Of a stretch of 14,722 nt of DNA, positions 6,827 through 13,708 are shown one piece after another. The first letter of the stretch is position 1. Each line of letters opens with the position of its first letter. Position numbers and translations under genes: made by a program. This DNA comes from Prevotellaceae bacterium (GTDB taxonomy: Bacteria; Bacteroidota; Bacteroidia; Bacteroidales; Bacteroidaceae): positions 1-14,722 of the forward strand of contig JAISIB010000161.1 of assembly GCA_031262265.1 (NCBI GenBank), in the 5' to 3' direction. The notes beneath the pieces were generated by a model. That model saw only the letters and a program-made list of their open reading frames with translations, was not told the origin of the DNA and searched no databases.

Positions 6827-8632
6827 TTAATTTGGATATAACAACGACCAACCGGCATCCGCATACCATTGCGTTTGCTGATAGAACACATCGTTATTCG
6901 CCGTACTCTTGCCCGGCAAATAGATTGACACGCCGGCGAAACCTTCCATCGAGAAAAGTTTTCCGAACGCCGAATAGTTCATCTCCGTCGTCTGCGCATA
7001 GGGCAATGCCGCATCGAAAGCTGCTCGCCACTCGGTATAGCGCGCAGAATTTCCAACGAGCAACTGCTGCATCAATCCGTCAAAATCATAATAACCTATA
7101 TAGCTGCTTCCCGTACGCCGGTCGTAATCCAATATGGACGAAGTCTTATATGTCGCTCCGCCCTGAACGGCTTCCGCAACGACCGTAGCCGTGAGTGAGG
7201 CCAACGCTTCCAAATATGCCGCGTCTATCAACGAAACGGAAGCTCCGGCCGTCCAATTGTCGTTTGACAGATTCTTACCGCTATCATATATGCTCGCATA
7301 ATAATCGTAGTAGCTCTCCGCCACCGCGCGCCCCGCATCTGTTTTCGCGAACATAGCCGGAACGGTCACCTCATAATTAGCTCCCGGGCCGGGGATTTCC
7401 GTCGGCGAACCGATGAAATAATCTGCGCGATCGCGCAATTCGTAAGCGACCTCTATCGCCTGCATAAAGCAAGCGTCGAAGAAGAGATAATCCAATTTCG
7501 GGAGTTCGTCAAGTGCTATGTTCAGGTCGGAGATACTTAAGAAAGTACCTGCGCCTACGTCTTGCCCTATCCAACGAGTAGCGGCACGAGCCGTAGCCGG
7601 ACTCGGAAGCCAGCCCTCGCCATGAGACCAAAGCTCAAGCGCATATTTCTCGGCAGGGAAATTAATATCAACGTAAGAAAATACTTCTTTCAGCTCCGTT
7701 AACCCACACGAATTACGATCAGCGGCGTAGGTCTCCAAGATCTCTCGAACTACCGTACCGTCCAAATCATTATATAAACGATAAAGCTCTGCTTTTGAAC
7801 CATTGTCGAAATAGACGATCAGGTTGTTGTGTTCCGTATCTACTGTCTTAACGCCTTCCATCATTTGGTTAAGGTCGTTTTGAGCAAAGCGACTCAAACT
7901 ATTGTCCCCCATAATGTAAACGAGTACCGTACGATCGATGCTTAAGATGGGAACATTTCCTCCGGCGTCCGTAGCTTCTTGTATGAAAGGTATACTCACG
8001 TGTTGGTCTTCGCATGTGATATTGATGTAGGCCGTTCGCTGCTCACCCGTATAGTTAGGTCGCAAACGAGGTTGTAGGGTGAAAGTACCTTCGGAATCTC
8101 CATTTTCCGGCGTAACGAATAGCCAGTCCGGTTTTTCCATTCCCAACGGTTCGGTAGATACGGTTGCCGTCCATGTATTGGCTACCGTCAATTGAATAAC
8201 GCGCCCCTTGGTTTCGTTGGCATAGAGAGTTTGTGTCGGATCATTGGTACCTACGTCCACTTTCGGCAGAAGTTCGCCGCCTTTATTAGTCGCTAATTGC
8301 AACACGTCTATAATGAACGGAGTACCTTCACAGAGAATTGTGATCACAGCACTACGATCCGCGCCGGAATAGTTCTTGCGCAGTGTCAGTTGCACAAATT
8401 GTCCGCCTCGGCTATCACCGTGATCGGGAGAGATGCTTATCCAATCTCCTTCGGACTCTATGGCAGACGTCCACGCTCCGGTCGTATTGAAGCTGATGCC
8501 CGTTGCTCCGTTCGTTTGGTCGGCATAAACGGTCTGCGAGATCTCGCCATCGTTCCACACGATAGGTTCTTGGCGACATCCCGCCAGTGTGAACGTCCAA
8601 GCAATCAGAGAGAAAAGAAAAACTTTCTTCAT
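6827..8632 (-). CDS. Clostripain-family (C11) cysteine peptidase lipoprotein with BACON-like domains
   Basis: A 601-residue predicted lipoprotein. Residues 1-19 are a signal peptide with lipobox LAGC and lipidated Cys19, so it is exported and anchored in the envelope. Two BACON-like beta-sandwich repeats follow at about 33-115 and 134-220. They share GDW/PDW, a GDS turn, LR.NY(S/T)G and a final strand ending QLAT or QEAT. The rest (about 233-595) is a C11 peptidase domain starting VLVYIMGDNSLS. It has the catalytic His337 in LWSHGEGW (334-341) and Cys388 in FFDACFMQA (384-392), the spacing expected for clostripain and the Parabacteroides enzyme PmC11. The family cleaves after basic residues, and some members self-process. 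No strong Bacteroides surface-export signal follows Cys19 (RQEP), so surface or periplasmic location is open. It ends 12 nt before hisG; its natural substrate is unknown. Confidence 0.88.
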   Translation of the reverse strand: MKKVFLFSLIAWTFTLAGCRQEPIVWNDGEISQTVYADQTNGATGISFNTTGAWTSAIESEGDWISISPDHGDSRGGQFVQLTLRKNYSGADRSAVITILCEGTPFIIDVLQLATNKGGELLPKVDVGTNDPTQTLYANETKGRVIQLTVANTWTATVSTEPLGMEKPDWLFVTPENGDSEGTFTLQPRLRPNYTGEQRTAYINITCEDQHVSIPFIQEATDAGGNVPILSIDRTVLVYIMGDNSLSRFAQNDLNQMMEGVKTVDTEHNNLIVYFDNGSKAELYRLYNDLDGTVVREILETYAADRNSCGLTELKEVFSYVDINFPAEKYALELWSHGEGWLPSPATARAATRWIGQDVGAGTFLSISDLNIALDELPKLDYLFFDACFMQAIEVAYELRDRADYFIGSPTEIPGPGANYEVTVPAMFAKTDAGRAVAESYYDYYASIYDSGKNLSNDNWTAGASVSLIDAAYLEALASLTATVVAEAVQGGATYKTSSILDYDRRTGSSYIGYYDFDGLMQQLLVGNSARYTEWRAAFDAALPYAQTTEMNYSAFGKLFSMEGFAGVSIYLPGKSTANNDVFYQQTQWYADAGWSLLYPN

Positions 8633-8664
8633 ACAAATTTACTTTTGACAAGGTATTTCGGCGA

Positions 8665-8672
8665 CAAAATTA
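8665..8672 (-). promoter_or_regulatory. -7 box for the C11 lipoprotein (possibly the his operon)
   Basis: TAATTTTG on the minus strand matches the Bacteroidota -7 consensus TAnnTTTG and lies 32 nt before the ATG at 8632. No clear TTTG is present about 20 nt upstream, so only the -7 half is supported. A second TAnnTTTG match lies 1 nt before the start codon, too close to be used. Because no other promoter is seen before hisG, this site may also drive hisGDCB. Confidence 0.5.
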
Positions 8673-8729
8673 GCTAAAATCTCTTAATCCTACCGCGAGA
8701 ATCGAAAATATAACTGCAATAAGTAAATA

Positions 8730-8761
8730 TCTCGGTATGTAAATGAGATAAGAAACCGAGA
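8730..8761 (-). terminator. Possible hairpin terminator after the Nfn-type gene
   Basis: TCTCGGT (8730-8736) and ACCGAGA (8755-8761) form a 7-bp inverted repeat with an 18-nt loop, 20 nt past the stop codon of the Nfn-type gene. On the minus strand it is followed by the AT-rich run ATATTTACTT rather than a clean T-run. It may be a weak terminator between that gene and the C11 lipoprotein gene. Confidence 0.35.
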
Positions 8762-8770
8762 AAATCGCAC

Positions 8771-8786
8771 AAGATACGGAGTTATT
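8771..8786. repeat. 16-nt word repeated past two gene ends (copy 2)
   Basis: Exact second copy of AAGATACGGAGTTATT. It overlaps the stop codon of the Nfn-type gene (8782-8784), so part of it is coding. The flanks differ from copy 1 on both sides. Confidence 0.5.
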
Positions 8787-11067
8787 GCACGCGCAAAGCC
8801 AGCCGTTCGTGCATGGCCGCAGCTGCCGTGCGTCCGTCACCCATGGCGAGTATAACCGTCGCTCCTCCGCGCACGATGTCGCCACCGGCATATAACATGG
8901 GAACCGACGTTTCCATTTGTTCGTCCACCGCAATCGTTCCTCTGGGGTTGATTTTCAGCCCGGCAACGGAGGTCGGTACGATAGGATTGGGAGATACGCC
9001 GATACTGACGATGGCCATGTCTATATCCAACGTTTTCACGGCACCGGCAATAGGTACCGGGCTGCGCCGTCCCGAAGCATCCGGTTCGCCCAACTCCATT
9101 TGTTGCAACACCACCTGACGTACGCGTCCGTACTCATCGGAAATATACTCCAACGGATTGTGCAGCGTCAGAAACTCGACGCCCTCTTCCTTCGCATGTT
9201 TAATCTCTTCGGCACGAGCAGGCATCTCCGCTTCCGAACGCCGGTAGATAATCATCGCACGCTCGGCTCCGAGCCGCAAAGCTGTGCGCACGGAATCCAT
9301 CGCCGTATTACCTCCGCCGATAACGGCTACCCGTCGTCCGAACGGCACAGGCGTATCTGCCTCCGGATTAGCCGCATCCATCAAGTTCACACGGGTCAAA
9401 TATTCATTACTGGATAAGATATTGAGCGAATTCTCGCCGGGTATATTCATAAAGTTAGGCAATCCGGCGCCCGACGCGATGAAAAATCCGCTATAACCCT
9501 CTGCTTTCAGCTCATCAATACTAAGGGTTTTTCCGACGATACAGTCTTTGACGAATACGACGCCCAGTCGTTCCAATCCGGCGATTTCCGAATCTACGAT
9601 GGCATTGGGTAAACGGAACTCGGGAATACCGTATTTCAAAACACCACCGATCTCGTGCAACGCTTCAAAGACCGTCACGTCATAACCCCATTTGATCATA
9701 TCACCGGCAAATGCCAAACCGGCCGGACCGGAGCCGATGACGGCAATTTTAGTATGATTTCGTGACGTTACTAACGGCAGAAAGGTTTCGCCGCTACCGT
9801 GTTCGTAGTCGGCGACAAAGCGTTCCAAGTGCCCGATAGCCACTGGGGATGATTTCATCTTCGTATGAATACAGCGCGCCTCACATTGTTTCTCTTGCGG
9901 ACACACGCGACCACATACCGCAGGCAACGAGCTGGTTTCTTTCAGTGTGCGCACGGCTTCCGGCAGGTTGTTACGTTCTATATTCTTAATGAAACGCGGA
10001 ATATCTATCCCGACCGGACAGCCTTCGACGCAGCCCGGATTGACACAGTCCAAGCATCGCATAGCTTCCGTACGCGCTTGTTCGGCGTTCAGACCTATAT
10101 TTACTTCTTCCGTACGATGCGCAACGCGATATGCGGGTGCCAATTCGTTCATTTCTACCCGCTGAATAGCCGTACGCTCTTTGGCCTTCATCGCAGCGCG
10201 TAAGTCCGTTCGCCACTGAGCCGTCCTACTTTTCTCTTCATCCGATGCGGATACGACAGGCACGTCAGTCTTTATATCATCCGGCTTTGAAAACGCACGC
10301 AAACGCTGCAACATGCCGTCAAAGTCTACTTGATGTCCGTCGAACTCAGGACCATCTACGCAAACGAACCTTGTTTTCCCTCCTACATTGACGCGACAGG
10401 CTCCGCACATACCGGTTCCGTCCACCATGATAGTATTTAACGACACATCGGTAGGTATCTTATATTGCTTAGTCAGTAAACAAACAAATTTCATCATGAT
10501 TGCCGGACCGATAGCAAAGCACTTGTTTACCGGTTCGCGCTTCAATACGCGCTCTACACCCGCCGTTACCAATCCTTGCTCGCCGTATGATCCGTCATCC
10601 GTCATGATAATGACTTCATCCGAGGAGGCGCGCATTTCTTGTTCCAGTATGATCAGCTCTTTCGTGCGTCCGGCCAGCACACTAACCACCCTATTTCCTG
10701 CCGCTTTCAAGGCTTGTACAATGGGGAGCATCGGTGCTATACCGACGCCGCCGCCCGCACAAACCACCGTACCGAAGTTTTCGATATGCGTAGGCTTGCC
10801 GAGAGGACCTACCACGTCCGTGATAAAATCGCCGGTGCGCAAACTACCCAGGCGGTGTGTCGAAACGCCTACATCCTGAATGACCAACGTAATAGTGCCT
10901 CTTACCGGATCGGCTTCGGCAATGGTCAGTGGAATACGCTCTCCTTTTTCTCCTACGCGGATAATAACGAAATGCCCTGCCTTTCGAGCACGCGCAATTA
11001 ACGGAGCTTCGATGACCAACTTAAATACTTTATCGGATAACTGCTCTTTATGTAGGATTTGATTCAT
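8782..11067 (-). CDS. Single-chain Nfn-type NAD(P)H:ferredoxin oxidoreductase (PyrK/NfnA-like + GltD/NfnB-like fusion)
   Basis: A 761-residue fusion. Residues 1 to about 260 resemble the ferredoxin reductase-like FAD/NAD-binding subunits PyrK/NfnA, with CAGGGVGIAPM (103-113). A [2Fe-2S] site has Cys221, Cys224 and Cys236, with Asp216 in DGTGMCGAC. The remainder resembles glutamate synthase small subunit (GltD)/NfnB. It has two cysteine groups for [4Fe-4S] clusters (338, 341, 346, 350; and 385, 389, 395, 399), an FAD motif VIGSGPAGLA (443-452) and a nucleotide motif VIGGGNTAMDS (582-592). The C-terminal FAD motif is YAGGDIVRGGATV (726-738). In two-subunit relatives this architecture performs flavin-based electron bifurcation between NADH, NADPH and ferredoxin, and I infer the same here. 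No glutamate synthase large subunit or pyrD is adjacent, which argues against those roles. Such proteins are often annotated as a DHODH electron-transfer/glutamate synthase bifunctional protein. Confidence 0.85.
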   Translation of the reverse strand: MNQILHKEQLSDKVFKLVIEAPLIARARKAGHFVIIRVGEKGERIPLTIAEADPVRGTITLVIQDVGVSTHRLGSLRTGDFITDVVGPLGKPTHIENFGTVVCAGGGVGIAPMLPIVQALKAAGNRVVSVLAGRTKELIILEQEMRASSDEVIIMTDDGSYGEQGLVTAGVERVLKREPVNKCFAIGPAIMMKFVCLLTKQYKIPTDVSLNTIMVDGTGMCGACRVNVGGKTRFVCVDGPEFDGHQVDFDGMLQRLRAFSKPDDIKTDVPVVSASDEEKSRTAQWRTDLRAAMKAKERTAIQRVEMNELAPAYRVAHRTEEVNIGLNAEQARTEAMRCLDCVNPGCVEGCPVGIDIPRFIKNIERNNLPEAVRTLKETSSLPAVCGRVCPQEKQCEARCIHTKMKSSPVAIGHLERFVADYEHGSGETFLPLVTSRNHTKIAVIGSGPAGLAFAGDMIKWGYDVTVFEALHEIGGVLKYGIPEFRLPNAIVDSEIAGLERLGVVFVKDCIVGKTLSIDELKAEGYSGFFIASGAGLPNFMNIPGENSLNILSSNEYLTRVNLMDAANPEADTPVPFGRRVAVIGGGNTAMDSVRTALRLGAERAMIIYRRSEAEMPARAEEIKHAKEEGVEFLTLHNPLEYISDEYGRVRQVVLQQMELGEPDASGRRSPVPIAGAVKTLDIDMAIVSIGVSPNPIVPTSVAGLKINPRGTIAVDEQMETSVPMLYAGGDIVRGGATVILAMGDGRTAAAAMHERLALRVQ

Positions 11068-11105
11068 ACGGTCTTGTTTTTAATACGGTAAATCTTTTGC
11101 GGCGG

Positions 11106-11113
11106 CAAAGTTA
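11106..11113 (-). promoter_or_regulatory. -7 box for the Nfn-type gene
   Basis: TAACTTTG on the minus strand matches TAnnTTTG and lies 38 nt before the ATG at 11067. No good TTTG is found at the -33 distance, so the match is partial. It is divergent from the psd promoter, and the two promoter elements are about 40 bp apart. Confidence 0.55.
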
Positions 11114-11155
11114 AAACAAAAATAGAGTTTCATATTTAGAATTATCCGTAGAATG

Positions 11156-11187
11156 TTTGTGTTATTTTCAAAATAACTCTACTTTTG
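11156..11187 (+). promoter_or_regulatory. Bacteroides-type promoter for psd-pssA
   Basis: TTTG (11156-11159), a 20-nt spacer and TACTTTTG (11180-11187) match the consensus exactly. The ATG of psd follows 21 nt after the -7 box, giving a short leader. An in-frame TTG at 11185 lies inside the -7 box and cannot be the start. The spacer contains a 17-bp palindrome, listed separately. Confidence 0.8.
11161..11177. repeat. Perfect 17-bp palindrome inside the psd promoter spacer
   Basis: GTTATTTTcAAAATAAC has two perfect 8-bp arms around one central base. It fills most of the 20-nt spacer between the -33 and -7 boxes. A dimeric DNA-binding regulator bound here would block RNA polymerase. The site is AT-rich, and no regulator gene is in the window, so its role as an operator is inference. 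Confidence 0.45.
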
Positions 11188-11208
11188 CCCCTAATTCAAC
11201 GACCAAAC

Positions 11209-11898
11209 ATGGGAAGACGACTGAAAAAATTAAGGACAATCCGTATCCACCGCGAGGGGACGGATATACTCATCTCCACTGCCGTGTTGCTAATGGCGGT
11301 AAATATATCCGTATATAACTATTTCGATTCACACATTCCTTTCTATATTTTATTTCTGCTGACTATTGTCGTTTACATGTTGTTGGTTAATTTCTTTCGC
11401 TGTCCGATTCGTATCTTCGAGCAGGATTCCGAGAAAATAGTCATTGCTCCTGCCGACGGCAAAATAGTTGTTGTGGAAGAAGTAAACGAACATGAATATT
11501 TCGGCGACCGTCGTCTGATGATTTCTATCTTCATGAGTATCGTAAACGTACATGCCAATTGGTATCCGGTGGACGGTGTTGTCACCAAGGTAGCGCACCA
11601 GAACGGGAAGTTCATGAAAGCATGGCTTCCGAAAGCCAGTACGGACAACGAGCGTTCGATGGTAGTCATCCGCACACCCGAAGGCGTAGAAGTCATGGCG
11701 CGACAAATTGCCGGCGCCGTCGCTCGTCGAATCGTGACATACGCGCAAGAAGGAGAAGAATGTTACATAGACGAACACATGGGGTTCATCAAATTCGGAT
11801 CGCGTGTGGACGTATATTTACCAATAGACTCGGAAATCTGCGTCAAGCTCGGACAACGCACGGTAGGCAATCAAACCATCATTGCCAAATTGAAATAG
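11209..11898 (+). CDS. psd: Phosphatidylserine decarboxylase (short, membrane-anchored form)
   Basis: Converts phosphatidylserine to phosphatidylethanolamine, the second step after PssA. It has 229 residues from the ATG at 11209, which is placed by the promoter. This is the short archaetidylserine-decarboxylase-like type. Two hydrophobic segments (about 19-38 and 43-62) anchor it to the inner membrane. Conserved stretches are APADGKIVVVEE (80-91), IFMSIVNVHANWYPVDG (107-123) and FGSRVD (196-201). The Gly197-Ser198 bond is the expected self-cleavage site; Ser198 becomes the pyruvoyl group, leaving a large beta chain and an alpha chain of about 32 residues. pssA starts 12 nt downstream, so the two sequential enzymes share one transcript. 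Confidence 0.95.
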   Translation: MGRRLKKLRTIRIHREGTDILISTAVLLMAVNISVYNYFDSHIPFYILFLLTIVVYMLLVNFFRCPIRIFEQDSEKIVIAPADGKIVVVEEVNEHEYFGDRRLMISIFMSIVNVHANWYPVDGVVTKVAHQNGKFMKAWLPKASTDNERSMVVIRTPEGVEVMARQIAGAVARRIVTYAQEGEECYIDEHMGFIKFGSRVDVYLPIDSEICVKLGQRTVGNQTIIAKLK

Positions 11899-11910
11899 AA
11901 ATGACGCCGT

Positions 11911-12630
11911 ATGTCTAACAAAATCATCCGTCAATTACCTAACACCTGCACCTGTCTCAATCTGTTTTCCGGCTGTATTGCTACAATTATGGCCTATGAT
12001 AGAGCGTACGAAGCCGCTCTGGCTTTCATGTTGCTCAGTGCATTTTTCGATTTCTGCGACGGAATGTTGGCGCGCATGCTTCATGCGTATTCTCCGCTGG
12101 GCAAGGAATTAGACTCATTGGCTGACGACGTAAGTTTCGGAGTGGCACCGGCTATGGTAGTCTTCAGCTTGTTGCACGAAGTAGCATATCCTGCATATTT
12201 AGCAAACCTGCAAACCTACATTCCCTACTTGGCTTTTACGATCGCCGTCTTCTCTGCGTTGCGTTTGGCCAAATTTAATACGGACGAGCGACAAAGTTCT
12301 TCATTCATCGGACTACCGACGCCGGCCAATGCCGTATTCTGGGGTGCGTCGGCAGTGGGTGCCCACCATATCTTCGTTTCTCCATCTTTCAACGCGCTTT
12401 ACTTATTGGCTATGATTATACTTTCCGCCTGGTTATTGGTGGCAGAAATTCCGATGTTCTCGCTTAAATTCAAAACGTTCTCGTGGAAAGAAAACCGTTT
12501 GCAGTGGATCTTTCTGTTAGGATGCTTGCTATTAGTCATTTCCTTGCATGCCGGCGGATTTGCCGCTTGTGTACTGTGGTATATTCTACTCTCTCTGCTG
12601 CCTCTCACAAGAGCCAAGAACAAAGTCTAA
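11911..12630 (+). CDS. pssA: CDP-diacylglycerol-serine O-phosphatidyltransferase
   Basis: Integral membrane enzyme that makes phosphatidylserine from CDP-diacylglycerol and serine, the substrate for the upstream psd product. It has 239 residues. The CDP-alcohol phosphotransferase signature is complete at residues 47-72: Asp47, Asp50-Gly51, Ala54-Arg55, Gly64, Asp68 and Asp72, with the standard spacing. The rest is a series of hydrophobic segments, among them about 18-46, 98-115, 158-178 and 195-230. The start NKIIRQLPNTCTCLNLFSG is typical of this family. It lies 12 nt after psd and 18 nt before the DUF4834-type gene. Confidence 0.95.
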   Translation: MSNKIIRQLPNTCTCLNLFSGCIATIMAYDRAYEAALAFMLLSAFFDFCDGMLARMLHAYSPLGKELDSLADDVSFGVAPAMVVFSLLHEVAYPAYLANLQTYIPYLAFTIAVFSALRLAKFNTDERQSSSFIGLPTPANAVFWGASAVGAHHIFVSPSFNALYLLAMIILSAWLLVAEIPMFSLKFKTFSWKENRLQWIFLLGCLLLVISLHAGGFAACVLWYILLSLLPLTRAKNKV

Positions 12631-12648
12631 CCTTTTACTGTGTAAATT

Positions 12649-12891
12649 ATGGGATTTATTTTCTTTCTAATGATTCTTTTTTTCACCGTCTTATTCCTCG
12701 GACTGACCGTCGTAGGCAATATTTTGCGTATCGTAGGCCGTATGTTTGGTTTCGGACAACAGCGACAAACGACAGGAGATGCTCGTCAAACCTATCAGCC
12801 GCATGACACGAATGAGCATGCCGCCGAACGGAAAAAGATATTTGATAAGGAAGAGGGCGAATACGTGGATTTCGAGGAGATAGGCGATTAA
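12649..12891 (+). CDS. Small membrane protein, DUF4834-like
   Basis: An 80-residue protein with one strongly hydrophobic N-terminal segment (about 3-26), a short basic and glutamine-rich stretch (27-45), and a charged C-terminal tail. The tail ends in KKIFDKEEGEYVDFEEIGD. From memory this tail resembles the Bacteroidota family DUF4834, which has no known function. It follows pssA by 18 nt in the same direction and is probably cotranscribed with psd-pssA, so a link to the membrane or phospholipid synthesis is possible but unproven. Its stop codon faces the tadA stop codon, 4 bp apart. Confidence 0.8.
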   Translation: MGFIFFLMILFFTVLFLGLTVVGNILRIVGRMFGFGQQRQTTGDARQTYQPHDTNEHAAERKKIFDKEEGEYVDFEEIGD

Positions 12892-12895
12892 CCGC

Positions 12896-13330
12896 TCATC
12901 TGCGCTGCCGAAAGAACTCTTGCATGAGCGTGGCGCACTCATCAGACAAGACACCTGCAACAACCTCCGTTTTCGGATGCAAAGCCTCTGGCGCATAACG
13001 CCGGAAGCCACGTTTCTCATCCGCAGCTCCATAGACCAATCGCCCCAACTGCGACCATGCAATCGCACCCGCGCACATCACGCACGGCTCAACCGTGACA
13101 TATAGCGTACAATCATTCAGATATTTGCCGCCAAGCACAGAAGCGGCAGCCGTGATTACTTGCATTTCGGCATGCGCCGTAGCATCTGTCAACGTCTCGG
13201 TCAGATTGTGCCCGCGCGCGATGATTCGTCCCTGCGATACGACGACTGCTCCCACGGGGACTTCTCCTCTGGTCGCTGCCAAACCGGCTTCGCGCAAGGC
13301 TTGCCGCATAAAAGAAATATCATCAAGCAT
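12896..13330 (-). CDS. tadA: tRNA-specific adenosine deaminase
   Basis: Zinc-dependent deaminase of the cytidine deaminase-like fold. TadA converts adenosine-34 to inosine in tRNA-Arg(ACG). It has 144 residues, a little shorter than E. coli TadA. The zinc and catalytic motifs are HAE (His53, Ala54, Glu55, with Glu55 as proton shuttle) and PCVMC (82-86, ligands Cys83 and Cys86). EVPVGAVVV (23-31) and RGHN (39-42) are also typical. A guanine deaminase or another nucleoside deaminase is the main alternative, but TadA fits best on length and motifs. It has its own consensus promoter and converges on the DUF4834-like gene. Confidence 0.88.
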   Translation of the reverse strand: MLDDISFMRQALREAGLAATRGEVPVGAVVVSQGRIIARGHNLTETLTDATAHAEMQVITAAASVLGGKYLNDCTLYVTVEPCVMCAGAIAWSQLGRLVYGAADEKRGFRRYAPEALHPKTEVVAGVLSDECATLMQEFFRQRR

Positions 13331-13350
13331 ATTATTCTAATAACAAGGTA

Positions 13351-13382
13351 CAAAAATACTTTTTCTTCCTTTCTTAGCCAAA
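13351..13382 (-). promoter_or_regulatory. Bacteroides-type promoter for tadA
   Basis: On the minus strand TTTG (13379-13382), a 20-nt spacer and TATTTTTG (13351-13358) match the consensus fully. The tadA ATG lies 20 nt downstream of the -7 box. The promoter sits just past the tRNA terminator, so the two transcription units are cleanly separated. Confidence 0.8.
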
Positions 13383-13414
13383 CAAGCGCGTATGTTATGC
13401 AGACAAACGCGTAT

Positions 13415-13455
13415 GAAAAAACCTCGCCAACTGTCGAAAGACACTTGACGAGGTT
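13415..13455 (-). terminator. Intrinsic terminator of the tRNA-Tyr/tRNA-Gly unit
   Basis: The arms 13440-13455 and 13420-13435 form a 16-bp stem with one mismatch and one G-T pair around a 4-nt loop (TTTC on the minus strand). On the minus strand the stem is followed directly by a run of six T, the form of a strong Rho-independent terminator. No T-run exists in the other direction. It begins 19 nt past the end of tRNA-Gly. Confidence 0.88.
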
Positions 13456-13474
13456 CCTCATCCATCATGAAAAG

Positions 13475-13547
13475 AGCGGAAGACGGGGCTCAAACCCGCG
13501 ACCCTCAGCTTGGAAGGCTAATGCTCTATCAACTGAGCTACTTCCGC
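13475..13547 (-). tRNA. tRNA-Gly (anticodon TCC)
   Basis: A 73-nt tRNA on the minus strand. The 7-bp acceptor stem is GCGGAAG/CTTCCGC. The D arm is GCTC/GAGC, the anticodon stem TTAGC/GCTGA with loop CTTCCAA (anticodon TCC, reads GGA and GGG), and the T arm GCGGG/CCCGT with loop TTTGAGC. The discriminator is T and CCA is not encoded. It lies 63 nt downstream of tRNA-Tyr with no promoter between, so the two are cotranscribed. Confidence 0.95.
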
Positions 13548-13610
13548 CAATCAGACACCATCATATTCACACATAAGGGTATCTTAAAATATAATCAATC
13601 TTTATTCTCG

Positions 13611-13693
13611 TGGGCAAAGATGGATTCGAACCACCGAAGGCGTAAGCCAGCAGATTTACAGTCTGCCCCATTTGGCCACTCTGGTATTTGCCC
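13611..13693 (-). tRNA. tRNA-Tyr (anticodon GTA)
   Basis: An 83-nt class II tRNA on the minus strand. The acceptor stem is GGGCAAA/TTTGCCC with discriminator A. The anticodon stem is GCAGA/TCTGC with loop CTGTAAA (anticodon GTA). It has the long variable arm expected of bacterial tRNA-Tyr, and a T loop TTCGAAT. CCA is not encoded. It is the first gene of a two-tRNA transcript with tRNA-Gly. Confidence 0.95.
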
Positions 13694-13708
13694 TTTCGTT
13701 TGCGGGTG

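Noticed and set aside
8633..8781. Histidine attenuator or leader peptide ahead of the protease-his unit
   Set aside because: No short reading frame with a run of His codons and no paired antiterminator/terminator hairpins were seen.
10388..10879. Rightward reading frame of 163 codons opposite the Nfn-type gene
   Set aside because: It lies wholly inside conserved coding sequence on the other strand, with no promoter and no family motif.
11185..11208. TTG start for psd at 11185
   Set aside because: The TTG is part of the TACTTTTG -7 box and cannot be transcribed from that promoter.
12892..12895. Bidirectional terminator between the DUF4834-like gene and tadA
   Set aside because: Only 4 bp separate the stop codons and no hairpin with a T-run was found there; transcripts probably overlap.
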